A stretch of DNA of 64,000 bases, taken from contig NW_027467782.1 of NCBI RefSeq assembly GCF_004210375.1, positions 26,081,276-26,145,275 on the forward strand, in the 5' to 3' direction. Position 1 is the first letter of the stretch, and each line of letters begins with the position of its first letter. The DNA is from Tachypleus tridentatus (lineage: Eukaryota > Arthropoda > Merostomata > Xiphosura > Limulidae). The translations under genes and the position numbers were made by a program. The notes below the pieces were generated by a model, which did no database searches, was not told the DNA's origin, and worked only from the letters and a program-made list of their open reading frames with translations. This document shows positions 46,905-57,464 of this stretch, in pieces.

Positions 46905-47540
46905 ATACCATGTCCAAGTTTACTCTGCATTGTTAAGAACACATTTTCTTTGGCTCGGTGAATAAATAAAGTTTCGAGAAACTACTCAACTATGTATCTG
47001 AAGCAAGTCGTCATTGGTTTGCAAAATATTACTGTAAAGAGCAGCACATAATCTTGATAAAACTTCAAGTAAAAGATGATTGTATGTTATGATAACTGAC
47101 ATTCTTTCTGCTATAACTATGTATAAGAACTTATAGGTGGTGGAACTGTTTTGTTTCATCATTTACTGCTTTATTTAGTCACATCTACAGAAAAATAAGA
47201 GTATCATACTATTCAACTATTTTGCAACTGTAAATTCAAATCAGTATGTTCTGAAAAGCTGGGAAAACAACTGACTGAACTAAGCAGTCTAAAGACGATA
47301 ATTCGACCTTTTAGGTCAAATTGCGTAAGACTTCGACACGTATGACAACATTATTCTTAACTTTGTTATGTATACACTATACGACTAGTGGTAGTACAGT
47401 ACTGTGGCACCGTCTTCATATAAAGTTAGTGTAAAGAACCGACAAATCAACAAAATCAATTTAGGATTGTCTGGAAACGTACACGAGTTCAACAAGTTCA
47501 AGTAAGCAAAGTTAGTACTGTAGTAGTAAGTAGGCAACGT
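46905..47540. other. Spacer, no gene recognised
   Basis: Nothing beyond short open frames on the minus strand. Confidence 0.4.
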
Positions 47541-47548
47541 TCTCAGTT

Positions 47549-47695
47549 GCATGCATGGATGCGAAAGCAAATTCAAAACAACGGCCTTAAGTTGGGAATA
47601 GTCCACTTCATTATTTCGGGCTACAGTAGCATTTCCAGTGTACTATTTCCAACTTTAGGCCGTTGTTTGAATTTACTTTCGCATTCATGCATGCA
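47549..47695. repeat. Inverted repeat, about 54-bp arms
   Basis: The left arm 47549-47602 (GCATGCATGGATGCGAAAGC, then AAATTCAAAACAACGGCC, then AGTTGGGAATAGT) pairs with the right arm 47642-47695 with only a few mismatches. The loop is about 40 bp. It could be a small fold-back element. The surrounding kilobase is less AT-rich than the rest of the window. Confidence 0.85.
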
Positions 47696-47943
47696 GATAA
47701 AGTTTCAGATATATGCCTATTTTGTTGATGTATGGTTTGTTGGCTCATTTCAAGTTCCCAGGTCAAAACTGAGCTTAAAGTTGAGATTACAACTCATTCT
47801 TCAGATATTTGAGTTGGATTAAGATACTCTAACCTAGGCCAAACCCATTTTAGTAGTTCAACATGCAGTGCAGTTTACAATTGATTATGTGTTATGTACG
47901 TGTACCAGTACAGAACGATCACTGTATACAGGTTACTGCAGTC

Positions 47944-49750
47944 CAGAGTTCAAAATTATGAACTGCCCGACATCCAGGGCATGTAAATATAACATACAGG
48001 CAACAGTTCTTGCTCTGTCTATTTCCCGAGCAGATAAGTGATATTTCACGTTTAAATAATTGTCTTATTGGTCATTCTTAACGGACTTTTGCTGATAATG
48101 GGCAATAACAGCCTGTAATAAAACTGGAAACCGGGAAAACAAGCTGCAATTTCTTTCATTAGACATATTTCCCCTGCCGCACCGGCAACACATATTGTAA
48201 ACATACAGATTAGAAGGTACATGTGAAAACTATATTGAACAGCCTTGTGCTGTAGTTTCTGTGTGCCGATGACATCACCTTTGGGTGACAGGGTTTCAGT
48301 GCCAGCGATTTTGTGAATAGATACCCTCCCTCCAATATCTGTCTGTTTCCATATAATTTACCTAGCCCAACAAGTCCGTGCATCTAATAAACAGAATAGC
48401 AGTTCTTGTCTGTGGTTAATGTGTGGTTTTACCAAAGAAAGTGACTTTGTTGAAATATTTCAAAAGTGAAGGAAATCTGATGATGAGAGTTTAGAATTGA
48501 ATAGAGAAAGTGACATTAGTAAAGACGACAGTCGTACAAAGTGAAAGGAACTCTGGAGTGAAGATGTCAGAATTGACAAGGTTAAAAGTCGAGGAAAAGC
48601 AGGCACCACCATAAGTGTCAATGGTCGTAGTGGGATCATTCCTGCTGCTTCGGCAGCAAGATCAAGCAATCAAGGAGGTAACCCAATGTCTTCTGTGGAA
48701 TGCAATCAATAAAAGTATGAGAGAAGCGATCTCTGAGTTACCTACCGAAATGGGAAGAAACATTCCCTTGGTTAAAGGTGATCAAGAAACTAATTAAATG
48801 TTTTGCAAGGCATGCAAAAGCCACAAAAACGTGTGCCAAGGTAATAGTGTTTTGTAAAGGTACCAGTAATTTTCGTCTACAACTGACCAAAGCCCACGAT
48901 ATAAGTGGAAGGAATACTCCGTGTGTTCAAGCTGCCAATGCTGAATCTAAACTACAGGCTCAGCAGATGGATTTATGCATAAGAAATTTACATGCTTATG
49001 AGCTTGAGAAACTGGAAAAACTTTTCACTACCGCCTATTACTTAGTAGTAACAGAACAGCTGTTTCTCTATTTGGGCCATTATGCGATTTACAGAAAATA
49101 AATGGAGACATGTACATAAATGACAAATCAGCAAAAAACTTTATCACATGCATTAATGACATTATGATGTAAGATCTGTGAGCAGACCTTGATAATGCTG
49201 CAGTGTTTTCCTTCATCTCAGATATATCTAAAGACACTGAAGTAATTGAAGAAGAAACTGTATTTGTTAAGGCAGAAAATGTTGTTACAAAATTTTTGGA
49301 CTTGCAGGCCCCACCCAGTGATACTGCCACAGGATTAAAACAACAATTGAAAAAGTATTTGAGACAGCTGGTGTGGAGAACTGCAAAAGAAAGGCAACCA
49401 CTATAGGTACTGATGGTGTTTCCATCAATGATGGAGCAGAAAATGGACTAATTGCACTTCTTACTAGAGATGGGATGCCATGGTGAGTTGGGGTATAGTG
49501 TATGGCCCACTGCTAGATGCTGTGAAGGAATTAAAAGTTTTATCGGACATAAAATACCTTCTGTTAGGACTTTACAAACAGTATCATTTGGGTGCCAAAG
49601 CAAGCAGGGAATTAAAAGTGTCAGTGATGCTCTGGAAGAAAACACATTAAAACTTGTGAACATCTTAGGGACAAGATGGGCTCCTCATCTCTATTCAGCA
49701 TTTGAAGTCCTGATGAATAAAATGTCAAATCCACATATGTGGATTTAGAC
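47944..49750 (+). mobile_element. hAT-type relic (ZNF862-like transposase)
   Basis: A possible 5' terminus lies at 47944 (CAGAGTTCAAAATTATGAAC, then TGCCC and GGGCA as an inverted pair). The coding part begins around 48700 with WKVIKKLIKCFARHAKATKT-like sequence, then GTSNFRLQLTKAHD, LEKLEKLFTTAYYLVVTEQ, FISDISKDTEVIEEETVFVK, GIKSFIGHKIPS and LVNILGTRWAPHLYSAFEVL. This is the order in ZNF862/ZMYM6-like hAT transposases: a cysteine-rich finger, the K-L-x-x-L-F-R-T-A-Y-Y motif, D-x-S-T-D-x-S, then G-T-R-W. It is frameshifted and has stops. The C-terminal hAT dimerisation part is missing because LINE sequence starts right after. These proteins can be domesticated, but the breaks argue for a fossil. 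Confidence 0.75.
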
Positions 49751-49752
49751 CA

Positions 49753-50960
49753 TCAACTGAATCAAAAGATGCTTGTGCTACAATGGTTGGAGAGCTACAA
49801 AAAACATTGGGTCTGTTCTCGGATAACATAGCAGTATTTACTGGTCAGCCCATCTCACCATGGCTTATTACAGTCCCCAAATGTGGTCTTTCTTTAAATC
49901 ATTTGAGAAAGCAGATACTCAGGACAAGAGAAATGGCGTACAGTTCAGCAGTGAACACAGAAAATGTTGAGTGGATTCTGTATGCAACCACTAAGCCACA
50001 ACAAACCAGAGTCACCTGATTTCAAACCATCCATATAAATAGGAATAGAAGGATGGTTCAAAATCAGGTGATTGTGTGAGCTTGCCATGGTTTGATGTGG
50101 TTCGGTGGTTGCACACAGAATCCCCTCAACATTTTCTGTGTCACTGCTGAACTGTAATATTTCTCTTGCCCTGATCACATAGGAGCAAAGCAGGACTTAA
50201 ATTGCACTATTTGTACTGACTCGCTTTGTTCTCTACTGGCCCTGGAATTGCTTCACATCAGTTCTCATCAATATTCAAAACTGACCGCCCATTTCTCTTT
50301 TAACATCTACTTCTATCCAGTTTTTCTAGATACCAGGCCATGTTGGTATTCACAGGAATGGGCTTGCTGATACTGCAGCTAAATCTGTCTGCTCTGGCAC
50401 TATCACTGCTGTGTCTGTTCCATACATGGACTGTGGTCCTGTATTCAAGACTCAGCTCTGTACCAGTTGACTTGGAGTGAGTAGCGTGAAAACAAACTTT
50501 TCCAAATAAAACCCTCTATTAAACTTTGGCCATCTTGCTTCCACAAGTATCAGAAAGAGAAAGTTTTCTTAACTAGACTATGCATTGGTCACAGTTTTTT
50601 AACTCATTGTTGCATTGTTGCACCACTGTGTTGTCTCTGTAACATTCAGGTCACAACAAGCCACATTTTATGACTCTCAACAACAACACCAATTTAAACA
50701 TGTTTTGTCCCATTATTTATCAGTAACATTACAAATATTTTTCGTTTTTTAAAGGCCATTCATCTTTTTAATGCCATTTAACTTTTTAATTTACACATTA
50801 CATCTTTTTTTACGTAATTCTCTTTTAAAATCAAAGTCCATGTACTTTGATTTGAAATCAGAAAACAGACATTACATCAAATAGCTCGAAACCAGAACTG
50901 CTGCTGTTTGAACTACTCATTAGTCAACCTGGTGAGTTATAATTATTAAAATTTTGCTAC
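49753..50960 (+). mobile_element. RNase H-bearing LINE, second copy with internal inverted duplication
   Basis: The same family as 20236-22245. Shared parts: the TGTTCTC...TACTGGTCAGCCCATCTCAC segment, the RNase H start GGATGGTTCAAAATCAGGTG, WIPGH-like CTAGATACCAGGCCATGTTG, and the 3' UTR. Between about 49927 and 50042 a piece of the RNase H region lies inverted with respect to 50045-50170. Both carry GGTTGCACACAGAATCC-type sequence, so the two form a fold-back of roughly 115-bp arms. The copy is dead. Confidence 0.82.
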
Positions 50961-51059
50961 AAGTCTTTTAAAACTTGTCTTGTTTTACTTTCTGAAAACA
51001 GCCATTATGCCAAATAACTCTAAACCAAAGCTTCTAGAAATCAAGAGAAAGGATTTATT

Positions 51060-51680
51060 CCATACATTTAGGAAGAATGTTCACTGCTTTATTGAAACAA
51101 TATTGTTGTATTAATACCAATACTATGAGTTGCAGCCTGTGAATGAAGAGTGGATATTGTTCACTGATAACTTCAATACAGGTCCAAAATGTGTTGTTCT
51201 TCAAAACAGTAACATATATGTATGTTCCTATTAGTCAATCGATTCACTTGAAGGACACATACAAAACTATCAAAATTCTTGTTAATAAGGTCTATTACAA
51301 AGAACATGGCTGGCTATTTTGTGGAAACTTGAAAGTCCTTTGAATGTTGTTGTATTAAACACCCAGTCAGACAAAGTTTTCACATTTTGTGTGTGAAATG
51401 GGTCAAATGACACAAAACCAGTGCTGGATAAGAAGTAATGGCCACACAAAGTCAGCTGGATACCAGAATTGAAAACACTGAATTTGAAAATCTGATTGAC
51501 ACAAAGAACGTCTTATTACTTTCATTTCATATAAAACTGGGCTTGATAGATCAGTTTGTAATGATCTCAAACAAAGATGGTGACTGTTTCAAGTATCTGC
51601 ATGAGGAATTCCCAGCAATTTCAGAAGCAACACTTGAAAGGATTTTGTTTAGCGTCAGATTAGAAAACTGACTTAAAATG
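51060..51680 (+). mobile_element. Unnamed repetitive coding family, copy 2
   Basis: The order is NSNIYVCSY-like and HLKDTYKTIKILVNKVYYKE, then EHGWLFCGNLKVL, then MATQSQLDTRIENTEFENLI, DTKNVLLLSFHIKLGLIDQF and VMISNKDGDCFKYLHEEFPA. The second half is homologous to 44879-45145 (minus). The upstream part (K-E-H-G-W-L-x-C-x-x-L-K-V-L) belongs to the same family, so the coding region is longer than either open frame. Copies are frameshifted. Superfamily unknown to me. Confidence 0.6.
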
Positions 51681-51794
51681 AACATATCTAAGTCTGTTTG
51701 TTCATTTGAATTTTTTCATTAAACCACACAAAAGCTATCTGTGTTAACTATCCCAAAGTTAGCTATGAAATACTAAAGAAAATGCAGTTAATCA

Positions 51795-51960
51795 TCAGCA
51801 TCCACTGTCAACTTTTGGTTACTTTTTATTAAAGAAAAGTAGGGTTGATTATAATGACTACTTGGCTGAAAAAAATAAGCATGTTTGGTTGGACAAGGAT
51901 TCAACCCACAACTCACAGACTGCAAGTTCAACTTGCAATACATTGAGATCATAATACATA
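51795..51960 (-). mobile_element. SINE, long tRNA-headed family 3, old copy
   Basis: On the minus strand it reads GCAAGTTGAACTTGCAGTCT, GTGAGTTGTGGGTTGAATCC (box B), CCAACCAAACATGCTTATTT, TTCAGCCAAGTAGTCATTAT and AATCAACCCTAC. The same order occurs in the better copy at 57180-57460 (ACCAAACATGCTCACC, CAGCTGTAGGGGCC, ACGGTCAATCC). Confidence 0.65.
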
Positions 51961-51964
51961 GTTT

Positions 51965-52490
51965 TGACACTAAATGATGTAGATTTCACAAAAATATCAG
52001 GATGTATCTGAATGCATATCTGTTTGACATCAACTTTCCTCTCGTTTATTCATTTTTTTTATTTTTATCAACAAACATTATAAAAAATGTTCATTGTGGC
52101 AAATAAAATAATAATTTGATCTAAACAAGAGTTTTATTTATTCCTAATTCATAACAACATTTTTACATGGAGGAGAAATGGATATTATTTTCAAAATCTA
52201 ATAAGCTGAATAATAGGAAGTCGTGGCACCCAATATACTTCTGCTCTTGAAGAAATCTAAGAAAAACAATCTGTTAATTTTCTTGTCCTAAAATGGTGCC
52301 AGTCTTCATGGTCAATATATTTCAACATGTATATTGGGATATTTGTTTTTGAGTTATTTGAGTGAATCTAGTTATCACTGTAGTGGGCTGTATTGTTTTC
52401 ACTGACCGGCTACTTCAATGAACAGATGCTGGGTGAAAAATAAAAAAGTGCTTATTATACATCACATACAGTTTGTTTAATTAGTCTCTT
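51965..52490. other. AT-rich spacer
   Basis: No feature recognised. Confidence 0.4.
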
Positions 52491-52494
52491 TATA

Positions 52495-54042
52495 CAGTAC
52501 TGTGTGAAAGTGTAAGGGCAAAAGAATATCTTTTCATTCTTTCCATTTTATGGGCTAATTCTTCCATGTTATTACTGATTGTAAATTTCAATGCCATGGT
52601 AGTGATTCATTTATCACTTTTTAACAATTAAACAAGCTGGAGTGAGAACACTGAGTTTTTAGAATTTCCTATGCTTGTACCTTGGACATGTCATAATGGT
52701 TCTGTTTGAATGAATATAGGGGTAAAATTTAGGGCCTGAAATAAATGTCATGGTACCACATGCAATGTCTTGACTATGTAGAAAGTAGTTAGCATATTGA
52801 ACCAGTATGTACCAGAAGGAATAAATTTAATAGCAATCCACAAATAAATCTTGATAAAACAGTGATAACACACATTCGAAGTTATCATTCCACAATTCAT
52901 AAAGAGGAAAGAATTGTCAGTAGATCAGAGACTTTGCATAAAAGCTTTATGTGATGCTTGTTGGACTCTTCATATAATTGCTGTAGACTTGAAATTTCCC
53001 TCAAATACAGTCAAGTACACCATAGATCATGGGAGCAATACAAATAAATTTAAAAATAAGAAAGGAAGAAACAGAACACCTGGATCCAATGATACTGGCA
53101 TTAAGTACCTTTGTTTGTGCAACCTTCTGGATAGAAGGAACACTGGTTTCAAGCATGAGATGAATGACAATGTACTAAATGAAAGAAATTTGTCCAGATC
53201 TACAATATCAAGATGAGTCAATGATGATAGAATATTTGATCATGTAGCAGTTAAAAAACCTTTACTTTGTTCTCCAAGTATTGACAAGAAACTGGACTGC
53301 TGATAATTGGAAAGAAGTAATATGGATGGATAAGTCAAAGTTTAAAATAGTTCATTCAAAGTGTGCATTGTACATCCAGCATAAGAAAGATGAAAAATTC
53401 TTATGTCAATGCATAGCACCTGTGATAAAACATGAGAGAGGCAGTGTGATGGTTTGGAGTGTTGTTCTGCAGAGATGACAGGAAATTTCTGCAAAATAGG
53501 TGGAATAATGGACCACTAAATAATGATCCATCATGGCAGACCAAGTGGTTTGCAAATTATTTGTAACGAAGTTCTACTTCCAAGAGAATAATGCCCCAAA
53601 CACTCATCCAACATATGCAGAAATTACTTAGCTGAGAAATAAGCCACTGGAGTTATTCAAAATAATACAATAGTTCCCTGAGAGCCCCATCTAAAATTAA
53701 ATGAGCATATTTGGGATTTCACAGATCAAAAACTTGAAAAATCAAAAGCTACTTCCAATGAAACTATAATGGAAGTGTATCAGAGACATTTTGACTAAAC
53801 TCCCAAAGGACACTGTGATTAAACATCTTGTACCAAAACCTGAAAGACTTTCTATAGTTATTAAAGTAAAGGAGACACAACAAATATTCACTGTTTGTTG
53901 AACTCTCGCTAAATTTTTCTTGCACTAAATGTGAATAATAATAAAATATCGATATTTTACCTGTGATTTACCTTCAGATGTTCTTTGAAAGCTGCCTGAA
54001 ATCTGATTTTTGACTTTGTCCTTACACTTTTGCACAGTACTG
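52495..54042 (+). mobile_element. Tc1-like DNA transposon, full length with broken transposase
   Basis: Terminal inverted repeats CAGTACTGTGTGAAAGTGTA (left) and CAGTACTGTGCAAAAGTGTA (right, inverted), flanked by TA on each side, enclose 1548 bp, the usual Tc1 length. The transposase reads plus: MSVDQRLCIKALCDACWTLH from 52914 (helix-turn-helix part), NLLDRRNTGFKHEMNDNV, then in a new frame NWTADNWKEVIWMDKSKFKI (D of the DDE motif in the W-x-D-E/K-S-K-F segment) and KHERGSVMVWSVVLQR. Here WMDKSKF replaces the usual WSDESKF. A later piece around 53690 matches L-N-x-x-E-x-x-W. Frameshifts and stops make it inactive. Confidence 0.88.
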
Positions 54043-54155
54043 TAGGATGGGCCTAAATGTAACTAAACATACTGGTACTGCTTTTTGGTATATGTTATCA
54101 AGATAATAGGTTCAAAGTAAACCAAAATATCTGAGTAAATTAACAGTAATTTATA

Positions 54156-54302
54156 TCATATCTTTAATAAGAGTTCAGAGGCAATGTGGCGTTTATTTAC
54201 GTCCACTTCTGGACACCTGTCTAGAAAGTCTTGAAAACCTATAGATAGGTTATCTTTATTTTCATTGTTTGGTTTCCCATTTGTTAATATTAAATCAAGT
54301 AC
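54156..54302 (-). pseudogene. p21-activated kinase (PAK)-like, C-lobe exon, broken copy
   Basis: After acceptor CACTCCTTTTCAG the minus strand reads VLDLILTNGKPNNENKDN, then FQDFLDRCPEVDVNKRHIAS and ELLLKI, then a stop. PAK kinases have A-L-Y-L-I-A-T-N-G-T-P-E-L-Q, then [30 protein letters not shown], and the exon there also begins right before A-L-Y-L. Here the donor after ELLQ is missing, the Q-H-Q-F residues are lost and a stop follows KI, so the last exon with its conserved tail is gone. PAKs are Rac/Cdc42 effectors acting on the actin cytoskeleton; this copy cannot make a normal C-lobe. Confidence 0.82.
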
Positions 54303-54304
54303 CT

Positions 54305-56029
54305 GAAAAGGAGTGTGACTTGATAACAATACAAAATAATTCTGATAATAAAAATATACATGTATATATAATGAAAACAATTATATATATCAGAAATTAT
54401 AACCAATACTGTTAATGACACTAGCATTACAGAGATAGAATATACCTTACTCACAAAACACAAAAATACTATCTGTGTCATGCACTATTACTGACTCATG
54501 TCACTTGACACCCATGACATCGGAATGTACAAATCTTTGGATAATACTCCCTAATACTGTCTAAATATCTCCACAAAATATAACTTTACAGTAGCAGAAC
54601 ACCCTGAGTGAATTAGCTAACATGTAACTATTTATTTATGGGGGTTTAACAAGATGGTAGTGATACTGTAGCAGAAAACAATAATTAACTATTTGTAATT
54701 GTATATAGTCTTGTTAAATATTCAGTGTTGCTGTCATCATTCCACTGTTCATTATTACCTTCATTACATCTACATGTTTGAATTATGTGAACATTCTTGT
54801 TTTTGTCTTTATTATATATATTACCTGTGGTTGGTGAAGACATTCTGGACAAAGCAGACAATTGTATTTTAAAATTCAAAAATGTAGCTTTTAAAAATTT
54901 TGGTTTTGTGAAACAATGATAATTTTTACTATTAAACTTTACGAGAGAAATATCTGTGTTTAACTAAAGCAAAGCATTAATACACCCAAGTTATTAAAAG
55001 ATCTTGAAATTATTGGTGAAAGACTAAGTTTATCCACTGGAAGTCTCTCTGAGATTTATTAAATCACATTTTATATTATTGTTGCACCAAAGTATTTAAC
55101 TTTCCATCCAATTTCATGGACTTGTAACTTTTAAAACTTAAACAATTCACAAAGAGAAAAATGCAAGATACCCAAACAAGGAGAAAATTGAACTTCAATC
55201 AACTCTTATTCCTTGGCTGTAAGTACTGGTTACCTACACTTACCATGTCAGAATTTTTCTGACGAAATACCAAGAAACCAGATGTTAACCTCCAGTCCGT
55301 TCTTTTTCCTTTTATTAATTCTGGAACCAACCAATGCCAAGTGTCAACCAGGCAATAAAGTTATCATGCAAAAGAAAAAGAAAACAGAAATAACTTGTAA
55401 ATAACTACTAGTAAGCCTTACAAAATTAACTCTAATTTAGATGCCAATATTGTAATCTGATTCCCAACATTTATACAAGAATACACTGGATTGTATTTTG
55501 TGTAAGAGAATGAAAACTTAATATTTATTGTATTACACACTAAACAATGTTTACAGTTTTGTAAATAATGCTACATTTGAGAGTACTGTATAAACTGCAA
55601 ATAATTTAACAAACTCAACCTTTCTTGAATAAAATAATTTCAACAACCATGTACATATAAAGAAGTTGAAACAAGCATAATAAAAACTAAAGAGTGCTGG
55701 TTGGAGATAACATACTGGTAGAAACTTAGAACAGAAATGTATAAAGTTATTTCAAAGTTATTTATATGTGGAATGAATTGAAAAAGTCATTATGTCAGAA
55801 CCAAATGTGGCTGCAACCTCCCACAATAAAACTGTCACGTATTACTTACAACTACAATTTAAACAAAGCAAACCTGTGAGAGTGATACATAAAAAATATT
55901 CTTAAACTTGTAAAATTGCTTTAAACTGACCATTTAATTAAATAAAGACAATATGTTAGCACACACTTTATAACAGGTAAGTTTAAAAATAAAAAAAATT
56001 AATTAAAATGTAACATTAATAAGACTAAC
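54305..56029. other. Interval between two PAK-like exons; middle kinase exons not found
   Basis: The exon(s) that should carry HRDIKSDN, DFG and the APE segment would lie here on the minus strand. I see none of these motifs in any frame. A minus-strand frame around 54840-54880 (LSALSRMSSPTTG) ends at GTAATA but has no family resemblance. Confidence 0.5.
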
Positions 56030-56217
56030 CCAAAGCTCATCACCAACAAGATAGCTAACCAAATAGTTGACGATGGTTTGGATGTTTACTTTGTCCACCA
56101 CTATAAGTTCGGTGGACGCTAAGCTCTTTTCTTGGTTACTGGTTTTCATTGATCTCTTTAATTGCAACTTAAAACCCAGTAGCAGTTACTATGGCTGTGT
56201 AGATAGTTCCTGAACCA
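56030..56217 (-). pseudogene. PAK-like, N-lobe exon, broken copy
   Basis: After acceptor TTTTATTGTTTCAG the minus strand reads GSGTIYTAIVTATG, a stop, VAIKEINENQ, a stop, and PRKEL. After a frame change it continues TIVNYLVSYLVGDELW and reaches donor GTTAGT. PAK1-3 have G-A-S-G-T-V-Y-T-A-M-D-V-A-T-G, then V-A-I-K-Q-M-N, then K-K-E-L-I-I-N-E-I-L-V-M, then N-I-V-N-Y-L-D-S-Y-L-V-G-D-E-L-W, with exon ends at the same places. The glycine loop and the VAIK lysine are still visible. Two stops and a frameshift in one exon, with intact splice sites, show a decayed duplicate rather than a processed retrocopy. Confidence 0.9.
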
Positions 56218-56219
56218 CT

Positions 56220-57178
56220 GAAACAATAAAAGTATCATTAGAATTTGTAATGTGCTACAACATGAACATATTACCACATGCTACTTATAAAATTATTGTA
56301 CCTTTTAAAAAGTAATGGATTAACACATGTTTCTAGTCTTATCTTTTTGTAAGGTGATAAAATTGTATACTTTCCTTGTATGTTTATTATACAACAGTTA
56401 GAAAATTGTGCACAATTACTTTTAATTATGTGAATTTCACTCTAAAATACTGATAAAAAATAAATGGTGCATTATATTCACACAAGTAAGCACCGTTCCT
56501 CCAAGTTATATTAATAACCTTTTAGAAGTGTGTGTAGCTGTAACATTTGCAATGTCCTAATAATATGATGTTAGTTTTGAATATGTAATACAACAGTTCT
56601 GCTTAGATTATATGCAGAAATTAATCTATTTCAGTAAATGTATGGTTTTAATCCTTACAATATTAATAACACTGGATTATTTTGATCTCTAAACCTTGTA
56701 ACCATTACTGTGATCACACTTTCAAAGTTCCTTGGAAATAATATTTCTACACTGTTATTTTACTCTTCATAATTTGTCAAATCTCCCCTTTGAATCAAAA
56801 TGTACAATTATCTAGTTACACATTTTTAACACTTACTGAGTTATGCAACTACTTTGCTTGGACTGAAATAATTACAACTGAATACAAACCTTTATTGATG
56901 TAAGCTGTTTTTGGGTGAATCAAATTACCAACTTGTAACACTACATTTTTTTTCTTTCCTTGGCAGGCCATAAAAGCATTAGATGTTTTTAATATTCACA
57001 ATTACTAAATTTTATAATTTGAATAATATTTTCAATACTTCAAGAATACCATTCTACAGACTGATTAACCTGCATATTTATTTTTAATCTACGTCACATA
57101 TTCTATAAAATTGTTGTGTTATTTATAATTTTCTGTACTAAAAATTAACTTCCAATAAGTACTTATCTCCCTTTACAC
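56220..57178. other. AT-rich spacer
   Basis: No upstream PAK exon (for example the Rac/Cdc42-binding I-S-x-P segment) recognised. Confidence 0.4.
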
Positions 57179-57179
57179 A

Positions 57180-57460
57180 GGCCTAGAATAACCAGACAGT
57201 TAAGACCCTCAACTTGTAATTTGATGATTGCTAGTTCCAATCCCCATCACACCAAACATGCTCACCTTTTCAGCTGTAGGGGCCTTCTAATGTTACGGTC
57301 AATCCTAATATTCACTGGTAGAGAAGTAGCCCAAGAGTTGGCAGTGGATGATGATGACTAGCTGTCTTCCCTCCAGTCTCACACTGCTAAATTAGGGATG
57401 ACTAGTGGAGATTGACCTCATGTAGCTTTCATAAAATTAAAAACAAACAAACAATCCTTT
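57180..57460 (+). mobile_element. SINE, long tRNA-headed family 3
   Basis: The head GGCCTAGAATAACCAGACAG, then TTAAGACCCTCAACTTGTAA and box B-like GCTAGTTCCAATCCCC. The body runs ACACCAAACATGCTCACC, CAGCTGTAGGGGCCTTCTAA, ACGGTCAATCC, GTAGCCCAAGAGTTGGCAGT, GATGATGACTAGCTGTCTTC, CTGCTAAATTAGGGATGACT and GTAGCTTTCATAAAATTAAA, ending in AACAAACAAACA. This order is that of a SINE I associate with horseshoe crabs. The pattern CCCTTTACACA / TCCTTTTACATC around it may be a worn target duplication. Confidence 0.88.
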
Positions 57461-57464
57461 TACA

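Noticed and set aside
48460-49330. Minus-strand ORFs of 69-100 codons
   Set aside because: They lie opposite the hAT-type coding sequence, which has clear family motifs on the plus strand.
47944-49750. Host gene of the ZNF862 type
   Set aside because: Frameshifts, stops and truncation by LINE sequence fit a transposon relic better than a domesticated gene.
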